The notes beneath the pieces were generated by a model, which was not told where the DNA came from, did no database searches, and was given only the letters and a program-made list of their open reading frames with translations. A stretch of DNA of 64,000 bases from Streptomyces flavofungini (GTDB taxonomy: Bacteria > Actinomycetota > Actinomycetes > Streptomycetales > Streptomycetaceae), in the NCBI RefSeq assembly GCF_030388665.1, contig NZ_CP128848.1, positions 1 through 64,000 of the forward strand, read 5' to 3'. The position numbers were made by a program, and so were the translations under genes. Position 1 is the first letter of the stretch. Each line of letters starts with the position of its first letter. Shown here piece by piece: positions 33,457-41,191 of the stretch.

Positions 33457-34542
33457 TCAGACGAGGTCGGTCTCCTCTTCGGTCTCCTCTTCGGTCTCGT
33501 CCGACTCGGTCAGGACCTCTGTGCTCCACACACGGCGCACGCGGTCCTCAGCCCCGACAAAGCCGGAACGGCGAAACAGCTTGACGGCCTGGCGGTAGGA
33601 GCGGGGCGGGTCCTCGGAGTAGCGCAGGTGCCGCAGCACGACCCCGAGCTGAGCGTCCGTCAGCGGCGCGCCCGGCTCCGGGGTCGGCACGCCCCTGACC
33701 TCCGCGAGGTCGGCGAGCGTGACGGCCGTGCCGCGAGACGTGCCGGTCTGCGGTCCCATCAGAGCGCCCACCTGCGTGCCGAGGGCGTGACGGTCCGCGA
33801 CGGGCAGGGCGAGCGCGGTCGGCGCCCACCCCTCCAGCTCCGGCAGCGCGATGTACGCGACCGCATCAGGAAGCCGCTTCTCCTCGATCGCCTTCGCGGT
33901 GTCCAGCGCCTGCTTGTGCAGCTGCTCCGTCCTGCGCTGTTCTGCCTTGAGCGTCGCCTTGCGGTAGTCGGTCTCCGCCTCGCCCACCTGCCGTTCGAGC
34001 GCTTCCGCGACCCGCAACAGCTCGATGCGGTGCGCGGCGTCGGCCTCCATCTGCTCCAGCCGGTCAGCGACTTCCTGACGGCGTGCCGCGATGGCCTTGA
34101 GCGTCGCAGGCGAGACCTTCCGGCCGAGCGAGGGCAGCACGAGCCACCACGCCGTCTTGGTCGCCACGATCGCAAACGGCGCGATGATGACGGCCAGGTC
34201 GAAGTCGCCGCTGGTGCGGTTCAGGACCAGATCCGCGGTGGGGATCGCCGCGATCACCGCCGTCAGCGCGAGGCCCGCCCACTGGACACGCCGAGCGCGC
34301 CGAACATTGTTGGCCGCCAGGATCTCGGTCGCCTGGAGCACCACCCACAGCGCGTCGAGCGCCCCGACGGTCGGCCAGGCCCACACCCCGAAGCGCGGGG
34401 TCAGGATCTGGTAGCTGACGGCGATGGACAGCACCGCCACGCCCACGGTGATCGTGCCGAGGACGCCGAGGACCAGCGTCCGCAGGGACCAGGCCCCGGG
34501 CTCTGGAGACCAGGAACGGGGTTCTCCCTTGCTCTTGAACAT
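33457..34542 (-). CDS. SpdB-like plasmid spread membrane protein
   Basis: A 361-residue protein from ATG 34542, preceded by AAGGAGAAGC. Four hydrophobic helices lie in the first ~150 residues (LRTLVLGVLGTITVGVAVLS; WAWPTVGALDALWVVLQATE; LALTAVIAAIPTADLVL; AVIIAPFAIVATKTAWWLVL). A long coiled coil (~165-240, Glu/Ala/Arg-rich) and a C-terminal winged-helix-like region with an acidic tail (DETEEETEEETDLV) follow. The layout matches SpdB proteins, which help plasmids spread within the recipient mycelium. It is the last gene of a tightly packed operon and lies upstream of traB, as on other Streptomyces plasmids. Confidence 0.7.
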   Translation of the reverse strand: MFKSKGEPRSWSPEPGAWSLRTLVLGVLGTITVGVAVLSIAVSYQILTPRFGVWAWPTVGALDALWVVLQATEILAANNVRRARRVQWAGLALTAVIAAIPTADLVLNRTSGDFDLAVIIAPFAIVATKTAWWLVLPSLGRKVSPATLKAIAARRQEVADRLEQMEADAAHRIELLRVAEALERQVGEAETDYRKATLKAEQRRTEQLHKQALDTAKAIEEKRLPDAVAYIALPELEGWAPTALALPVADRHALGTQVGALMGPQTGTSRGTAVTLADLAEVRGVPTPEPGAPLTDAQLGVVLRHLRYSEDPPRSYRQAVKLFRRSGFVGAEDRVRRVWSTEVLTESDETEEETEEETDLV

Positions 34543-34551
34543 GCTTCTCCT

Positions 34552-34794
34552 TCAGGCCGCGAGGGCTACGGGGGAGTCGGCGCACCCCGGGCAGCAGCCC
34601 AGGGACGTCGGGATCACGTGGTTGAAGGTGACCTGGCAGTCCGGACAGGTGCGGCGCGCACGCATCATGGCGTGCACGGCGCGCCACCGTCCCGGCGTCA
34701 TCGGCCGCACCGGCGCGGCCAAGCCGTCCGGCGCGAGCCGCTTCGGGTAGGTCGGGATGCCGTACTCGGTCCCGTCCGGGTCGTAGAACCTCAC
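34552..34794 (-). CDS. RRQRL-type zinc-binding protein (80 aa)
   Basis: The N-terminus FYDPDGTEYGIPTYPKRLAPD is the hallmark of the small zinc-binding proteins found in Streptomyces plasmid spd operons and annotated by their RRQRL motif; that motif itself is not intact here. The C-terminal half has CPDC and CCPGC for zinc. It starts at GTG 34794, overlapping the previous stop by 4 nt. Its role in transfer is inferred from position only. Confidence 0.65.
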   Translation of the reverse strand: MRFYDPDGTEYGIPTYPKRLAPDGLAAPVRPMTPGRWRAVHAMMRARRTCPDCQVTFNHVIPTSLGCCPGCADSPVALAA

Positions 34795-35048
34795 AGGCCG
34801 TCGCCGTCGCCGTCGACGAGGCGGGACCGGAGGTAGTCGAGCCCCGCCTCGTCGAACCGAATGAAGCTGCGACCGATGCGCCCGTTGTCGCCGTCCTGGG
34901 AGTACGCGACGAGGACCGCGCCCCTCCGGTCGGTCTGCAAGGACATCTTGTAGACGGTGCCGATGATCTGGACGTCCGGGACGTCGAACCGCGGCTCGTC
35001 CTCATCCGCCATGGGCTCGTTCGGGGTGCGTGCCATGCTGATCTCCAT
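34791..35048 (-). CDS. Small hypothetical protein of the spd operon (85 aa)
   Basis: From ATG 35048, which overlaps the upstream stop in TGATG and has GGAGG 5 nt upstream. MEISMARTPNEPMADEDEPR is a polar, acidic start; the rest (VQIIGTVYKMSLQTDRRGAV and SFIRFDEAGLDYLRS) looks like a small beta-rich domain. ATG 35024 or 35036 would also fit. No family recognised. Confidence 0.6.
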   Translation of the reverse strand: MEISMARTPNEPMADEDEPRFDVPDVQIIGTVYKMSLQTDRRGAVLVAYSQDGDNGRIGRSFIRFDEAGLDYLRSRLVDGDGDGL

Positions 35049-35326
35049 CAGGTCCTCCACTCAGGTCCTGGTGGACAGCCCCGGGGGCTCTCCTCCCCAA
35101 GGCTGTCGTCGTGTCGGTGGTGTCGGTGCGCACCGCGCTTTCGGGTGTGCGGGTGGGCGGGGTGGACGTCGACCACCCAGTGGCCGGCCTCCCACGCCGC
35201 GGCCGCCGCCACAGCGGCGGCCGCCAGGAGAAGCCGGGCACGGGGGTGGTCGGGTCCGAAGACGTGGGCGGCGCGGGCGGCACGGTGCTGCGCTGCCCGC
35301 GCCGCCCGTATGAGGCGCGCTCTCAC
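35048..35326 (-). CDS. Small single-span membrane protein (spdA-like position, 92 aa)
   Basis: GTG 35326 overlaps the preceding stop by 4 nt. The product has a basic N-terminus (VRARLIRAARAAQHRAARA), one membrane helix (ARLLLAAAAVAAAAAWEAG) and a His/Arg-rich tail. Such proteins are common in spread operons. It is coupled both upstream (GTGA) and downstream (TGATG). Low complexity makes homology hard to judge. Confidence 0.6.
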   Translation of the reverse strand: MRARLIRAARAAQHRAARAAHVFGPDHPRARLLLAAAAVAAAAAWEAGHWVVDVHPAHPHTRKRGAHRHHRHDDSLGEESPRGCPPGPEWRT

Positions 35327-35739
35327 CGGCAGATTGCGCGGCAGGCGTCGCAGACGCCCCCGTTCCAGCCCTGGAACCACATGCCGCACGTGCTGCACTG
35401 GCCGTCACCGGACGCGCGGACCGGCGCCGCCGGGGCGGCCGGGGCGGCGGAAAAGATCTCGTCGCAGCGGCAGCGCCAGAACTCGCACAGTGGGCAGACG
35501 TCGTCTGCTCCCTGCCGGGGCCTGCGGGGCTGCTGACTGCCCGTCATCAGCGGGCGGTGCAGGATGAGCACGGGCTGTCGCACGTGGCCTGGCACCATCT
35601 CCTGCAACGTCCGGCGCGCGCGGCGGCCCGCGGTCGCCGCGCGCCCATCGCCGTCGGCGACCATGCCGAGCAGAAGCTCGTGCAGCTCCTGGACGTCGGT
35701 CTCGTCGCGCTCTACGGCGCGTGTCATGCTGTCGATCAC
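35323..35739 (-). CDS. Zinc-finger protein, first gene of the spd operon (138 aa)
   Basis: From GTG 35739 behind TAGGAGTCCCT. An acidic helical N-terminus (MIDSMTRAVERDETDVQELH) and a middle basic region lead to two Cys clusters, CPLCEFWRCRC and CSTCGMWFQGWN...CDAC, enough for two zinc sites. It probably binds nucleic acid or acts as a regulator; this is an inference. It is the promoter-proximal gene of a five-gene overlapping operon ending with the spdB-like gene. Confidence 0.62.
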   Translation of the reverse strand: MIDSMTRAVERDETDVQELHELLLGMVADGDGRAATAGRRARRTLQEMVPGHVRQPVLILHRPLMTGSQQPRRPRQGADDVCPLCEFWRCRCDEIFSAAPAAPAAPVRASGDGQCSTCGMWFQGWNGGVCDACRAICR

Positions 35740-35766
35740 AGGGACTCCTAGTCAGTTCCTGTACAG

Positions 35767-35797
35767 GCGGCCCCGGAGCTATCACCTCCGGGGCCGC
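35767..35797. terminator. Strong GC-rich hairpin upstream of the spd operon
   Basis: GCGGCCCCGGAG/CTCCGGGGCCGC with a 7-nt loop, 28 nt before GTG 35739. It insulates the operon from transcription entering through the tRNA-like element or acts as a leader hairpin. Confidence 0.65.
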
Positions 35798-35898
35798 CGC
35801 CTTGTCGCTGCTCGGACGAGCAGCCGCGGCCGCCGCCAACCTGCCGTGCACCACGGAGTTGGCGGCGACTGCGGCGGCTGGTCAGCCGCAAAAGGGGG

Positions 35899-35945
35899 TG
35901 CCCCGGACCGGACTCGAACCGGTCGACTGCTGCCTACGGGGCCCG
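35899..35945 (-). other. tRNA 3'-end-like element
   Basis: Read on the minus strand, ACCGGTTCGAGTCCGGT is a perfect T-arm (5-bp stem, GG-TTCGA-xTCC core) followed by CCGGGGC and ACC as an acceptor 3' strand. No matching D-arm or anticodon arm is found upstream; only a short GGCCCCG could pair. It looks like a tRNA 3' remnant, as in old attachment sites, but no integrase gene is present. Confidence 0.4.
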
Positions 35946-35999
35946 CGATCTTCGCCCTTGTCTCACCTGTGCGCATCGGTCCCTGTCCACCCGAAAGGG

Positions 36000-36265
36000 G
36001 GCATGGGAGAAGGTGCGTGCTGCCACGCACAGGCAGGGCCTACGGCTTGTCGCTGTTGCCTGATCCCGGGTGGCCAGAGGACTCGCCGTGGTGGCACCTC
36101 TCCGCAGATCTCTTGCTCGGAGGTGCCGACGAGTCGTGGCTCCGGGTGTCCATGTGGAGTTGAGAAGGAACGAACACTCCGTCCGGGCCGCCATGACGCG
36201 CTGCCATCAGGGCGCTTTGACCTGCGGGTTAGCTGGCTTGCTGGCTAGTCAGCCAACCGACCATC
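36000..36265. other. Intergenic region without a supported gene
   Basis: Frames in this stretch have no ribosome binding site, implausible composition and no recognisable domain. It probably carries the promoters of the two divergent units. Confidence 0.4.
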
Positions 36266-36300
36266 TGTTTCCATGGTGCCAGATTTATTTCCTGGAAACA
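36266..36300 (+). promoter_or_regulatory. Operator-like dyad before the small HTH gene
   Basis: TGTTTCC (36266-36272) and GGAAACA (36294-36300), with CCATGG/CCTGG extensions, flank 21 bp. It lies 41 nt before ATG 36341 and could be an autoregulatory site for that HTH protein. Confidence 0.45.
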
Positions 36301-36340
36301 ACCAGAGGACCCAGGGTCTGCCTCCTGGTATCGTCTCCGT

Positions 36341-36592
36341 ATGGTTGAGCTTCCGGAGGAGCAGCGCGCCGCTGCGCTGAGACAGGTAGCCGAGATCGGC
36401 ACACGCCGCACAGGGCTGCTCGCCGAGGCCGAGCAACTGAACGGCCCGCTGCGGGCGGCGGCTGTCGAGGCGGCACGCGTCGGCGCGCAGCGGAGTCGTA
36501 TCCGGGAACTCGCCGGGGTCAGCTCCAAGACCTTGTACGGCTGGCTCGAAGAGGCTGGCCTTGAAGTACGCACCACGCGAAAGAGCCGCTGA
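36341..36592 (+). CDS. Small HTH DNA-binding protein (83 aa)
   Basis: MVELPEEQRAAALRQVAEIG begins an amphipathic helical N-terminal half; the C-terminus SRIRELAGVSSKTLYGWLEE is a clear helix-turn-helix. There is no Shine-Dalgarno before ATG 36341, and TATCGT at -10 relative to it suggests a leaderless mRNA. Small proteins of this kind often repress plasmid transfer or copy-control promoters; the target is unknown. The dyad just upstream suggests autoregulation. Confidence 0.68.
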   Translation: MVELPEEQRAAALRQVAEIGTRRTGLLAEAEQLNGPLRAAAVEAARVGAQRSRIRELAGVSSKTLYGWLEEAGLEVRTTRKSR

Positions 36593-36648
36593 CCCCCACG
36601 CTCCGACCTGCCCGTGACAGCCACGCAAGCCACCCCGTTCCGTCTGCC

Positions 36649-36664
36649 GGTTGGGCAACCAACC
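36649..36664 (+). terminator. Short hairpin
   Basis: GGTTGGgcaaCCAACC, a 6-bp stem after the HTH gene; weak terminator or part of the next promoter region. Confidence 0.4.
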
Positions 36665-36790
36665 TGACAACCGGAGGGGTGATCTTGACAGTGACTCTTC
36701 AAGGGGACCTTTGAAGGTCACCCATGGGTGTCACCTGCCGCGGAGCGCTCTCGCTGTCACACTCGGCCCCAGTTTCCGGAGGTGATCACC

Positions 36791-38023
36791 ATGGACGACC
36801 GGCCCACCTGGGCACGTCGGATGCGCGAGGAACGGCTTGCCCGCCAGTGGTCTCAGATCACGGCGGTCCGCTCCCTGATGGCCCGGCTCCCGTACGACCC
36901 TGGAGGGCCGGACGAGCAGAGCATGCTGCGGCAGTGGAAGCGCTGGGAGGCCGGAGAGAAGTTCCCGGAGAAGTACAAGATCGAGATCGCGGCCACCTTC
37001 GGGACGACCACGAACGCCTTTTTCCCGCCGACCGGCCGCGAGCCCCGCTCTCAACTTCAGGTCGTGGGCGGCGTGGACACAGTGGAGATCGTGGCCCGCA
37101 TGAGGGCCTCAGACGTCGACCAGGCCACCCTGGACGCGCTGCGGATCACCGTGGACCGGCTCTGCTCCGAGTACGCCTACCTGCCCACGGCGCAGCTCCT
37201 CACGGAGGGGCGGGCGTGGATGAGCCGGGTTGTGGCGATGCTCGACCGGCGGGTGAGCCTGTCCCAGATGCGCGACCTGTACGCGCTCGCCGGGAAGTTG
37301 GCGCTCCTGGTCGGCTGTGTCGAGTACGACTCGGGCGATCCCCGCCAGGCCGAAGCGACCCGTCGCGCCGCGCTCTCCCTCGGGGACGAGGCCGGCCACC
37401 TCGGCGTGATCGGGTGGGGCCATGAGATGCGGTGCTGGTTCTCGCTGACGCGCGGCGACTACCGCGGCGTCATCCAGGCCGCCCGCGAAGGAGTCGCGCT
37501 CGCCCCGAACGAGTCGGTGGCAGCCCAGCTCTTCGCCCAAGAGGCCAAGGCATGGGCGCGGCTGGGCGATCGGCAGCAGACGGAAATCGCGCTCGACAAG
37601 GGCCGCCAGGTCCTCGAAGCCCTGCCCTACCCGGACAACATCGAGGACCACTTCGTCGTCGACCCCGCGAAGTACGACTTCTACCGCATGGACTGCTACC
37701 GCAAGGTCGGTGAAGACCAACTCGCCGAGCAGCTTGCGGGTGAGGTCATCCGGGCGAGCACCGACTTCGACGGCACGGAGCGCGCGCCCATGCGGATCGC
37801 AGAGGCCCGCATCACGCTCGCCGTCGCAGCAGCCCGCAGCGGAGACCTCGACTCCGCCCTGTCCTACGGCGAACGCGCCCTCGGCGGCGAACGCCAGTCC
37901 CTCCCCAGCCTGACCATGGTCGCCAGCGACCTCGGCCAGATCCTCAAGACCAACTACGCCAAGGTCCCCGACGCAGTGGACTTTCGCGCCCACCTGCGGA
38001 ACCTCAACACTCCTGACCACTGA
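36791..38023 (+). CDS. XRE-type regulator with helical-repeat C-terminus
   Basis: A 410-residue protein from ATG 36791, 6 nt after GGAGGTGATC. Residues 1-~75 form an XRE-like HTH domain with a long recognition region (RQWSQITAVRSLMARL, then MLRQWKRWEAGEKFPEKYK). The rest is a TPR-type helical array (GWGHEMRCWFSLTRGDYRGV, RIAEARITLAVAAARSGDLD). Streptomyces proteins of this layout are putative signal-responsive transcription regulators. A second XRE-TPR protein is encoded on the other strand 3 kb further on. The longer reading from 36728 is rejected for lack of a ribosome binding site. Confidence 0.8.
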   Translation: MDDRPTWARRMREERLARQWSQITAVRSLMARLPYDPGGPDEQSMLRQWKRWEAGEKFPEKYKIEIAATFGTTTNAFFPPTGREPRSQLQVVGGVDTVEIVARMRASDVDQATLDALRITVDRLCSEYAYLPTAQLLTEGRAWMSRVVAMLDRRVSLSQMRDLYALAGKLALLVGCVEYDSGDPRQAEATRRAALSLGDEAGHLGVIGWGHEMRCWFSLTRGDYRGVIQAAREGVALAPNESVAAQLFAQEAKAWARLGDRQQTEIALDKGRQVLEALPYPDNIEDHFVVDPAKYDFYRMDCYRKVGEDQLAEQLAGEVIRASTDFDGTERAPMRIAEARITLAVAAARSGDLDSALSYGERALGGERQSLPSLTMVASDLGQILKTNYAKVPDAVDFRAHLRNLNTPDH

Positions 38024-38063
38024 CGAGGTGAAGAGCGCATGCCCCCTATGCATGGAGAGAACC

Positions 38064-38081
38064 CGCAGGTCACTGCGGGAA
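38064..38081 (+). terminator. Hairpin after the XRE-TPR gene
   Basis: CCCGCAG-gtca-CTGCGGG, 7-bp stem, 41 nt past the stop at 38023. Confidence 0.5.
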
Positions 38082-38144
38082 CGCACGGAGAGTCACAAGG
38101 GGAGTACGCTGACTCCCAGTAATACGTGATCTAGAAAAACCGAA

Positions 38145-38203
38145 CCCCCCGGTTCCGGCTGGAGCAGGTGCGTCAACACCTACTTGAACCCAGCCCCGGG
38201 GGG
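38145..38203 (+). ncRNA. Three-tier stem-loop upstream of rep1
   Basis: CCCCCCGG (38145-38152) pairs with 38196-38203, GGCTGG (38157-38162) with 38190-38195 and AGGTG (38166-38170) with CACCT (38177-38181), giving a nested 19-bp structure with small internal loops. No ORF covers it. It could be a terminator for upstream transcription, a copy-control leader for rep1, or part of the origin; no choice can be made from sequence alone. Confidence 0.5.
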
Positions 38204-38405
38204 CCCACACGCTGCCGAGTGTAGAGCAGGCGAGGACGGATTTCGATCCGAGTCTCGGCCTTTCACACCCGGTCAGCGGCTACGAGAGGCCGCAACAGGT
38301 GCTACAGAATGCCCCCGCACCCACATTCAGTCGGGCCATCGAGGGGCCCGAGACAGCCGTGCCGCACTCATCGGACGCCGTCCGTTCCGCTCCCGAGGTG
38401 GACCG

Positions 38406-39511
38406 ATGACGAGACCGCAGCAGATGAGCGAGACGTGGGTTCGGGCGATCGAGCCCGAGCCGAGTGTGACGATCACCGAGGAAACGTTCTTCGGGCACGG
38501 CTGGCAGCCGCTGACGATCGCCGTGGTACAGGCCCTGTGGTTCATGCCGCCCGGCGAGGACTTCGACGTCGCCGAACTGGTGGGCTGGTTCCGCGCGATG
38601 GGCTGGAAGTCCGCGAACGGCAAGCCGCTCGGCGAGGACGCCGTACGGCGTGAGCTCGCTCTGATCCGCAAGGCCGGATACATCCGCGCGTACCGGATCA
38701 AGGGCGAGGGCGGCCGGATGGTCGGGATGCGTTACGAGATCTCGAAGCGTCCGAAGCCTCCCCAGGAGCGGATCGAGGTCGTCTCTGCCGAGCAGGTAAA
38801 CACGCAGGTCGCGCCATGTGCCTCCAATGAAGGCACATGGAATGGGGGTAAAAGGGAAACCCGCAGGTCGCACCATGTGCCTCCAATCACCACACATGGT
38901 GAACCGCCACACATGGTGGATGCGGCAAACCCGCAGGTCGCACCATGTGCCTCCAATGGCGGTTCCCCCCCACACCCCCCCCGGAGGTGGTGGATACCAC
39001 CTCCCCCAACCCCCTCACCGGCACCGAGGGTCACAGCGACCCCGCTTCGCGGGGGGAGGCGGCGGAAGCCGAGTTCGACGCAGGGGCTATCGCGGACGCG
39101 GAGGAGTTCCTTCAGGAGCTGCCCGCGCCGTTCGCGGTCGGCCGTCCGACGGCGAAGCGATACGCCCCACTGCTCGTGGACAGCACCACGGCCCAGGGGT
39201 GGAAGCTCGATGACGCCCTGGTCGCTGAACTGACCAAGGGCCAGCGGCCGAACAACCCGCAGGGCGCGCTCAAGACGCGGATTGAGAACCTGGTCCGCCG
39301 CCATCGCGCGGCCGCCACCGCCACCGTGCCCGGCCAGGTCCGGCAACTCCGGCAGTCCGGCGCCGAGTTGCCGCCGCACTGTGGTGATCTGGACTGTGAC
39401 GAGCTCACCCGGATGAAGACCACGGAGAACGAGGAGGGGTGGCGCACCACTGCGCCATGCGCCGATTGCCACCCCGGCAAGGTCCGGAAGTCCGCAGCCG
39501 CCGGAACCTGA
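38406..39511 (+). pseudogene. rep1: Rep1-like replication initiator with intragenic iterons; frame broken at a C run
   Basis: From ATG 38406 (GAGGTGG upstream). Residues 1-~120 form a winged-helix domain (TIAVVQALWFMPPGEDFDVA, DAVRRELALIRKAGYIRAYR). Three 31-bp iterons follow inside the coding region. At C7-ACA-C8 (38964-38982) the frame must shift: the downstream part (AEEFLQELPAPFAVGRPTAK onward, with a CxxC near the end) is read in another frame to 39511. Both inverted arms carry the same C runs. An initiator that binds iterons within its own gene, followed by a DnaB-like rep2, is the arrangement described for the linear plasmid pSLA2. Length in one frame would be ~368 residues. Confidence 0.7.
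38798..38957 (+). repeat. Candidate replication origin: three 31-bp iterons inside rep1
   Basis: Copies of a 31-bp unit with core GCAGGTCGCACCATGTGCCT lie at 38798-38828 (two changes), 38857-38887 and 38927-38957, 59 and 70 bp apart. Copy 1 also forms a 10-bp-arm dyad (CCATGTGCCT/AGGCACATGG), and CCACACATGG occurs twice between copies 2 and 3 (38889, 38907). The peptide QVAPCASN recurs only as a by-product. Iterons within rep1 are known in pSLA2-type linear plasmids. Confidence 0.7.
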
Positions 39512-39702
39512 TCCGGAGATCGCAGACGGCCCTGTGGCGGCCCAAGCGATCACCGGATGTCCGGAAGGCCCGAGGGCCCCTCGTCGGCGCGCTCGGGGGC
39601 GCTCAGGCCCCTCTGTGGGCCCTCTGAACATGACGGCGGCGGCCGGGAATCCTCGCCAGGGTCCGGCCGCCGCTCGAAACTCCCCGAACAGGAGCTCTAC
39701 GC

Positions 39703-41091
39703 GTGAGCATCGCAGAACTTCCCGACACCGCAGAGACCGACGACGCCGGGTTCAACCGGGTCCCGCCGAACGACACCGGAGCCGAACAAGCCGTCCTCGG
39801 CGCAATGCTGGTGCCCTCCCCCGCCACGGCTACGCAGGTCGTCGACGAGGTCTCCTCGATCCTGCGCGGCCCGGAGGACTTCTACCGCCCCGCGCACGAA
39901 ACGATCTACCGGGCCATCCTCGACATGTACGCCACCAGCATCGGCAAGCCGCGAATCGACCCGATCACGGTTGCCGCCGAGCTCACCAAACGCGGTGAGC
40001 TCACCAAGGTCGGGGGCGCCTCGTATCTGCACACTCTGGTGCAGACGGTGCCTACGGCGGCGAACGGCGCATACTATGCCGAAATTGTCCGCGGGCGCGC
40101 CGCGCTGCGGCAGGTCATCGAGGCCGGTACCCGCATGGTGGCGCAGGCGTACGCGCAGACCGAGGACGCCGACCAGATCGTTCAGGACGCCATGGCCCAG
40201 GTGCAAGCGGCCGCGACCGGCACCGTCGAGGCCGCGCCGCCGCTGTCGGTCGCCGACCGCTGGCAGGGCTTCGTCGACGAGCTCCAGGACGGCGCCGACC
40301 CCAACGCGCTCGACACCCCGTGGCCCGACCTGAACGACGTGATCCAACTCAAGCCCGGCCAGTTGGTCACCGTGGGCGCCGCGACGGCAGGCGGCAAGTC
40401 GCTGTTCGGCATGAACCTCGTCGCTCACGCCGCGCTCAAGCACGGCAAGCCTGCGATGGTCGCCAGCATGGAAATGAGCGGCAGTGAGCTGATGGCCCGG
40501 CTCACCGCTGCCGAAGCCGGGGTCAACCTCGACAGCCTCGTCCGACGCAAGGTCACCGACCGGGACTGGGAGCGCATCCGCAAAATCAGCGAACGCCTCG
40601 CCACCGCCCACCACTTCGTCCTGGACGACAGCGCGAACCTCTCGCTGTCGAAGATCCGCGCACGGATGCGCTGGATGACCGCACGCGGCCACGCCCCCGC
40701 GATCGTCGTCGCCGACTACCTGCAACTCATGACTCCCGAGGGCACCAACAAGAACTCCAACCGTGCGCAGGAAGTCGCCGACATCAGCCGCGGCCTCAAG
40801 CTCCTCGCTGTGGAGTTCCAGGTGCCCGTCGTCGCCCTCGCCCAGTTCAACCGCGGCGCCGTCGGCCGCCGCCCGCTCGTCTCGGACTTCAAGGAGTCCA
40901 GCGCCATCGAGCAGGACTCCAACATCATCGTGCTGCTCCACCGGGAACTCGCCGAGGACGGCACCGACACCGGCCCCACGTCGGGCACGGTCGAGGCCAT
41001 CGTGGCGAAGAACAGGAACGGAGCCAGCGGCCGGATCGTAGAACTGGCCTTCCAAGGTCACCTGGCGCGGCTGTCCTCCATGGGCTGTTGA
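39703..41091 (+). CDS. rep2: Rep2-like DnaB-family replicative helicase
   Basis: A 462-residue protein from GTG 39703 behind AGGAGCTC. The N-terminal helical domain starts at GAEQAVLGAML, as in DnaB. The RecA-like C-terminal half shows Walker A GAATAGGKS (225-233), the H1a-like SMEMSGSELMARL, Walker B IVVADYLQLM and the H3/H4 SNRAQEVADISRGLKLLA and VALAQFNRG segments, so it should be an active hexameric 5'-3' helicase. It would be loaded at the rep1 iterons to start bidirectional replication from an internal origin toward both telomeres. Confidence 0.88.
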   Translation: MSIAELPDTAETDDAGFNRVPPNDTGAEQAVLGAMLVPSPATATQVVDEVSSILRGPEDFYRPAHETIYRAILDMYATSIGKPRIDPITVAAELTKRGELTKVGGASYLHTLVQTVPTAANGAYYAEIVRGRAALRQVIEAGTRMVAQAYAQTEDADQIVQDAMAQVQAAATGTVEAAPPLSVADRWQGFVDELQDGADPNALDTPWPDLNDVIQLKPGQLVTVGAATAGGKSLFGMNLVAHAALKHGKPAMVASMEMSGSELMARLTAAEAGVNLDSLVRRKVTDRDWERIRKISERLATAHHFVLDDSANLSLSKIRARMRWMTARGHAPAIVVADYLQLMTPEGTNKNSNRAQEVADISRGLKLLAVEFQVPVVALAQFNRGAVGRRPLVSDFKESSAIEQDSNIIVLLHRELAEDGTDTGPTSGTVEAIVAKNRNGASGRIVELAFQGHLARLSSMGC

Positions 41092-41125
41092 CCTGACCCG
41101 GTGAAATAGCAGGTCAAGTGATCGA

Positions 41126-41172
41126 TGCCGTCACAACGGCATGACGGTATGACGTCGTGCCGTTGTGACGGT
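41126..41172. repeat. Dispersed TGCCGTCA/TGACGGCA palindrome, site 1 (candidate parS)
   Basis: Overlapping CCGTCA, ACGGCATGACGG and TGCCGTTGTGACGG units lie between the convergent rep2 and XRE genes. The same words recur at 43532, 44494, 47163 and 47379. Confidence 0.55.
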
Positions 41173-41191
41173 GGCTCGGTACTGAGGGCTG

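Noticed and set aside
35890..36030. Complete tRNA gene
   Set aside because: Only the T-arm and acceptor 3' strand are convincing; no D-arm or anticodon arm with correct spacing was found, even allowing long variable arms.
38798..38957. Peptide repeat QVAPCASN as a protein motif
   Set aside because: The repeat is better conserved as DNA than as protein and is interrupted by a frame break, so it is read as iterons.
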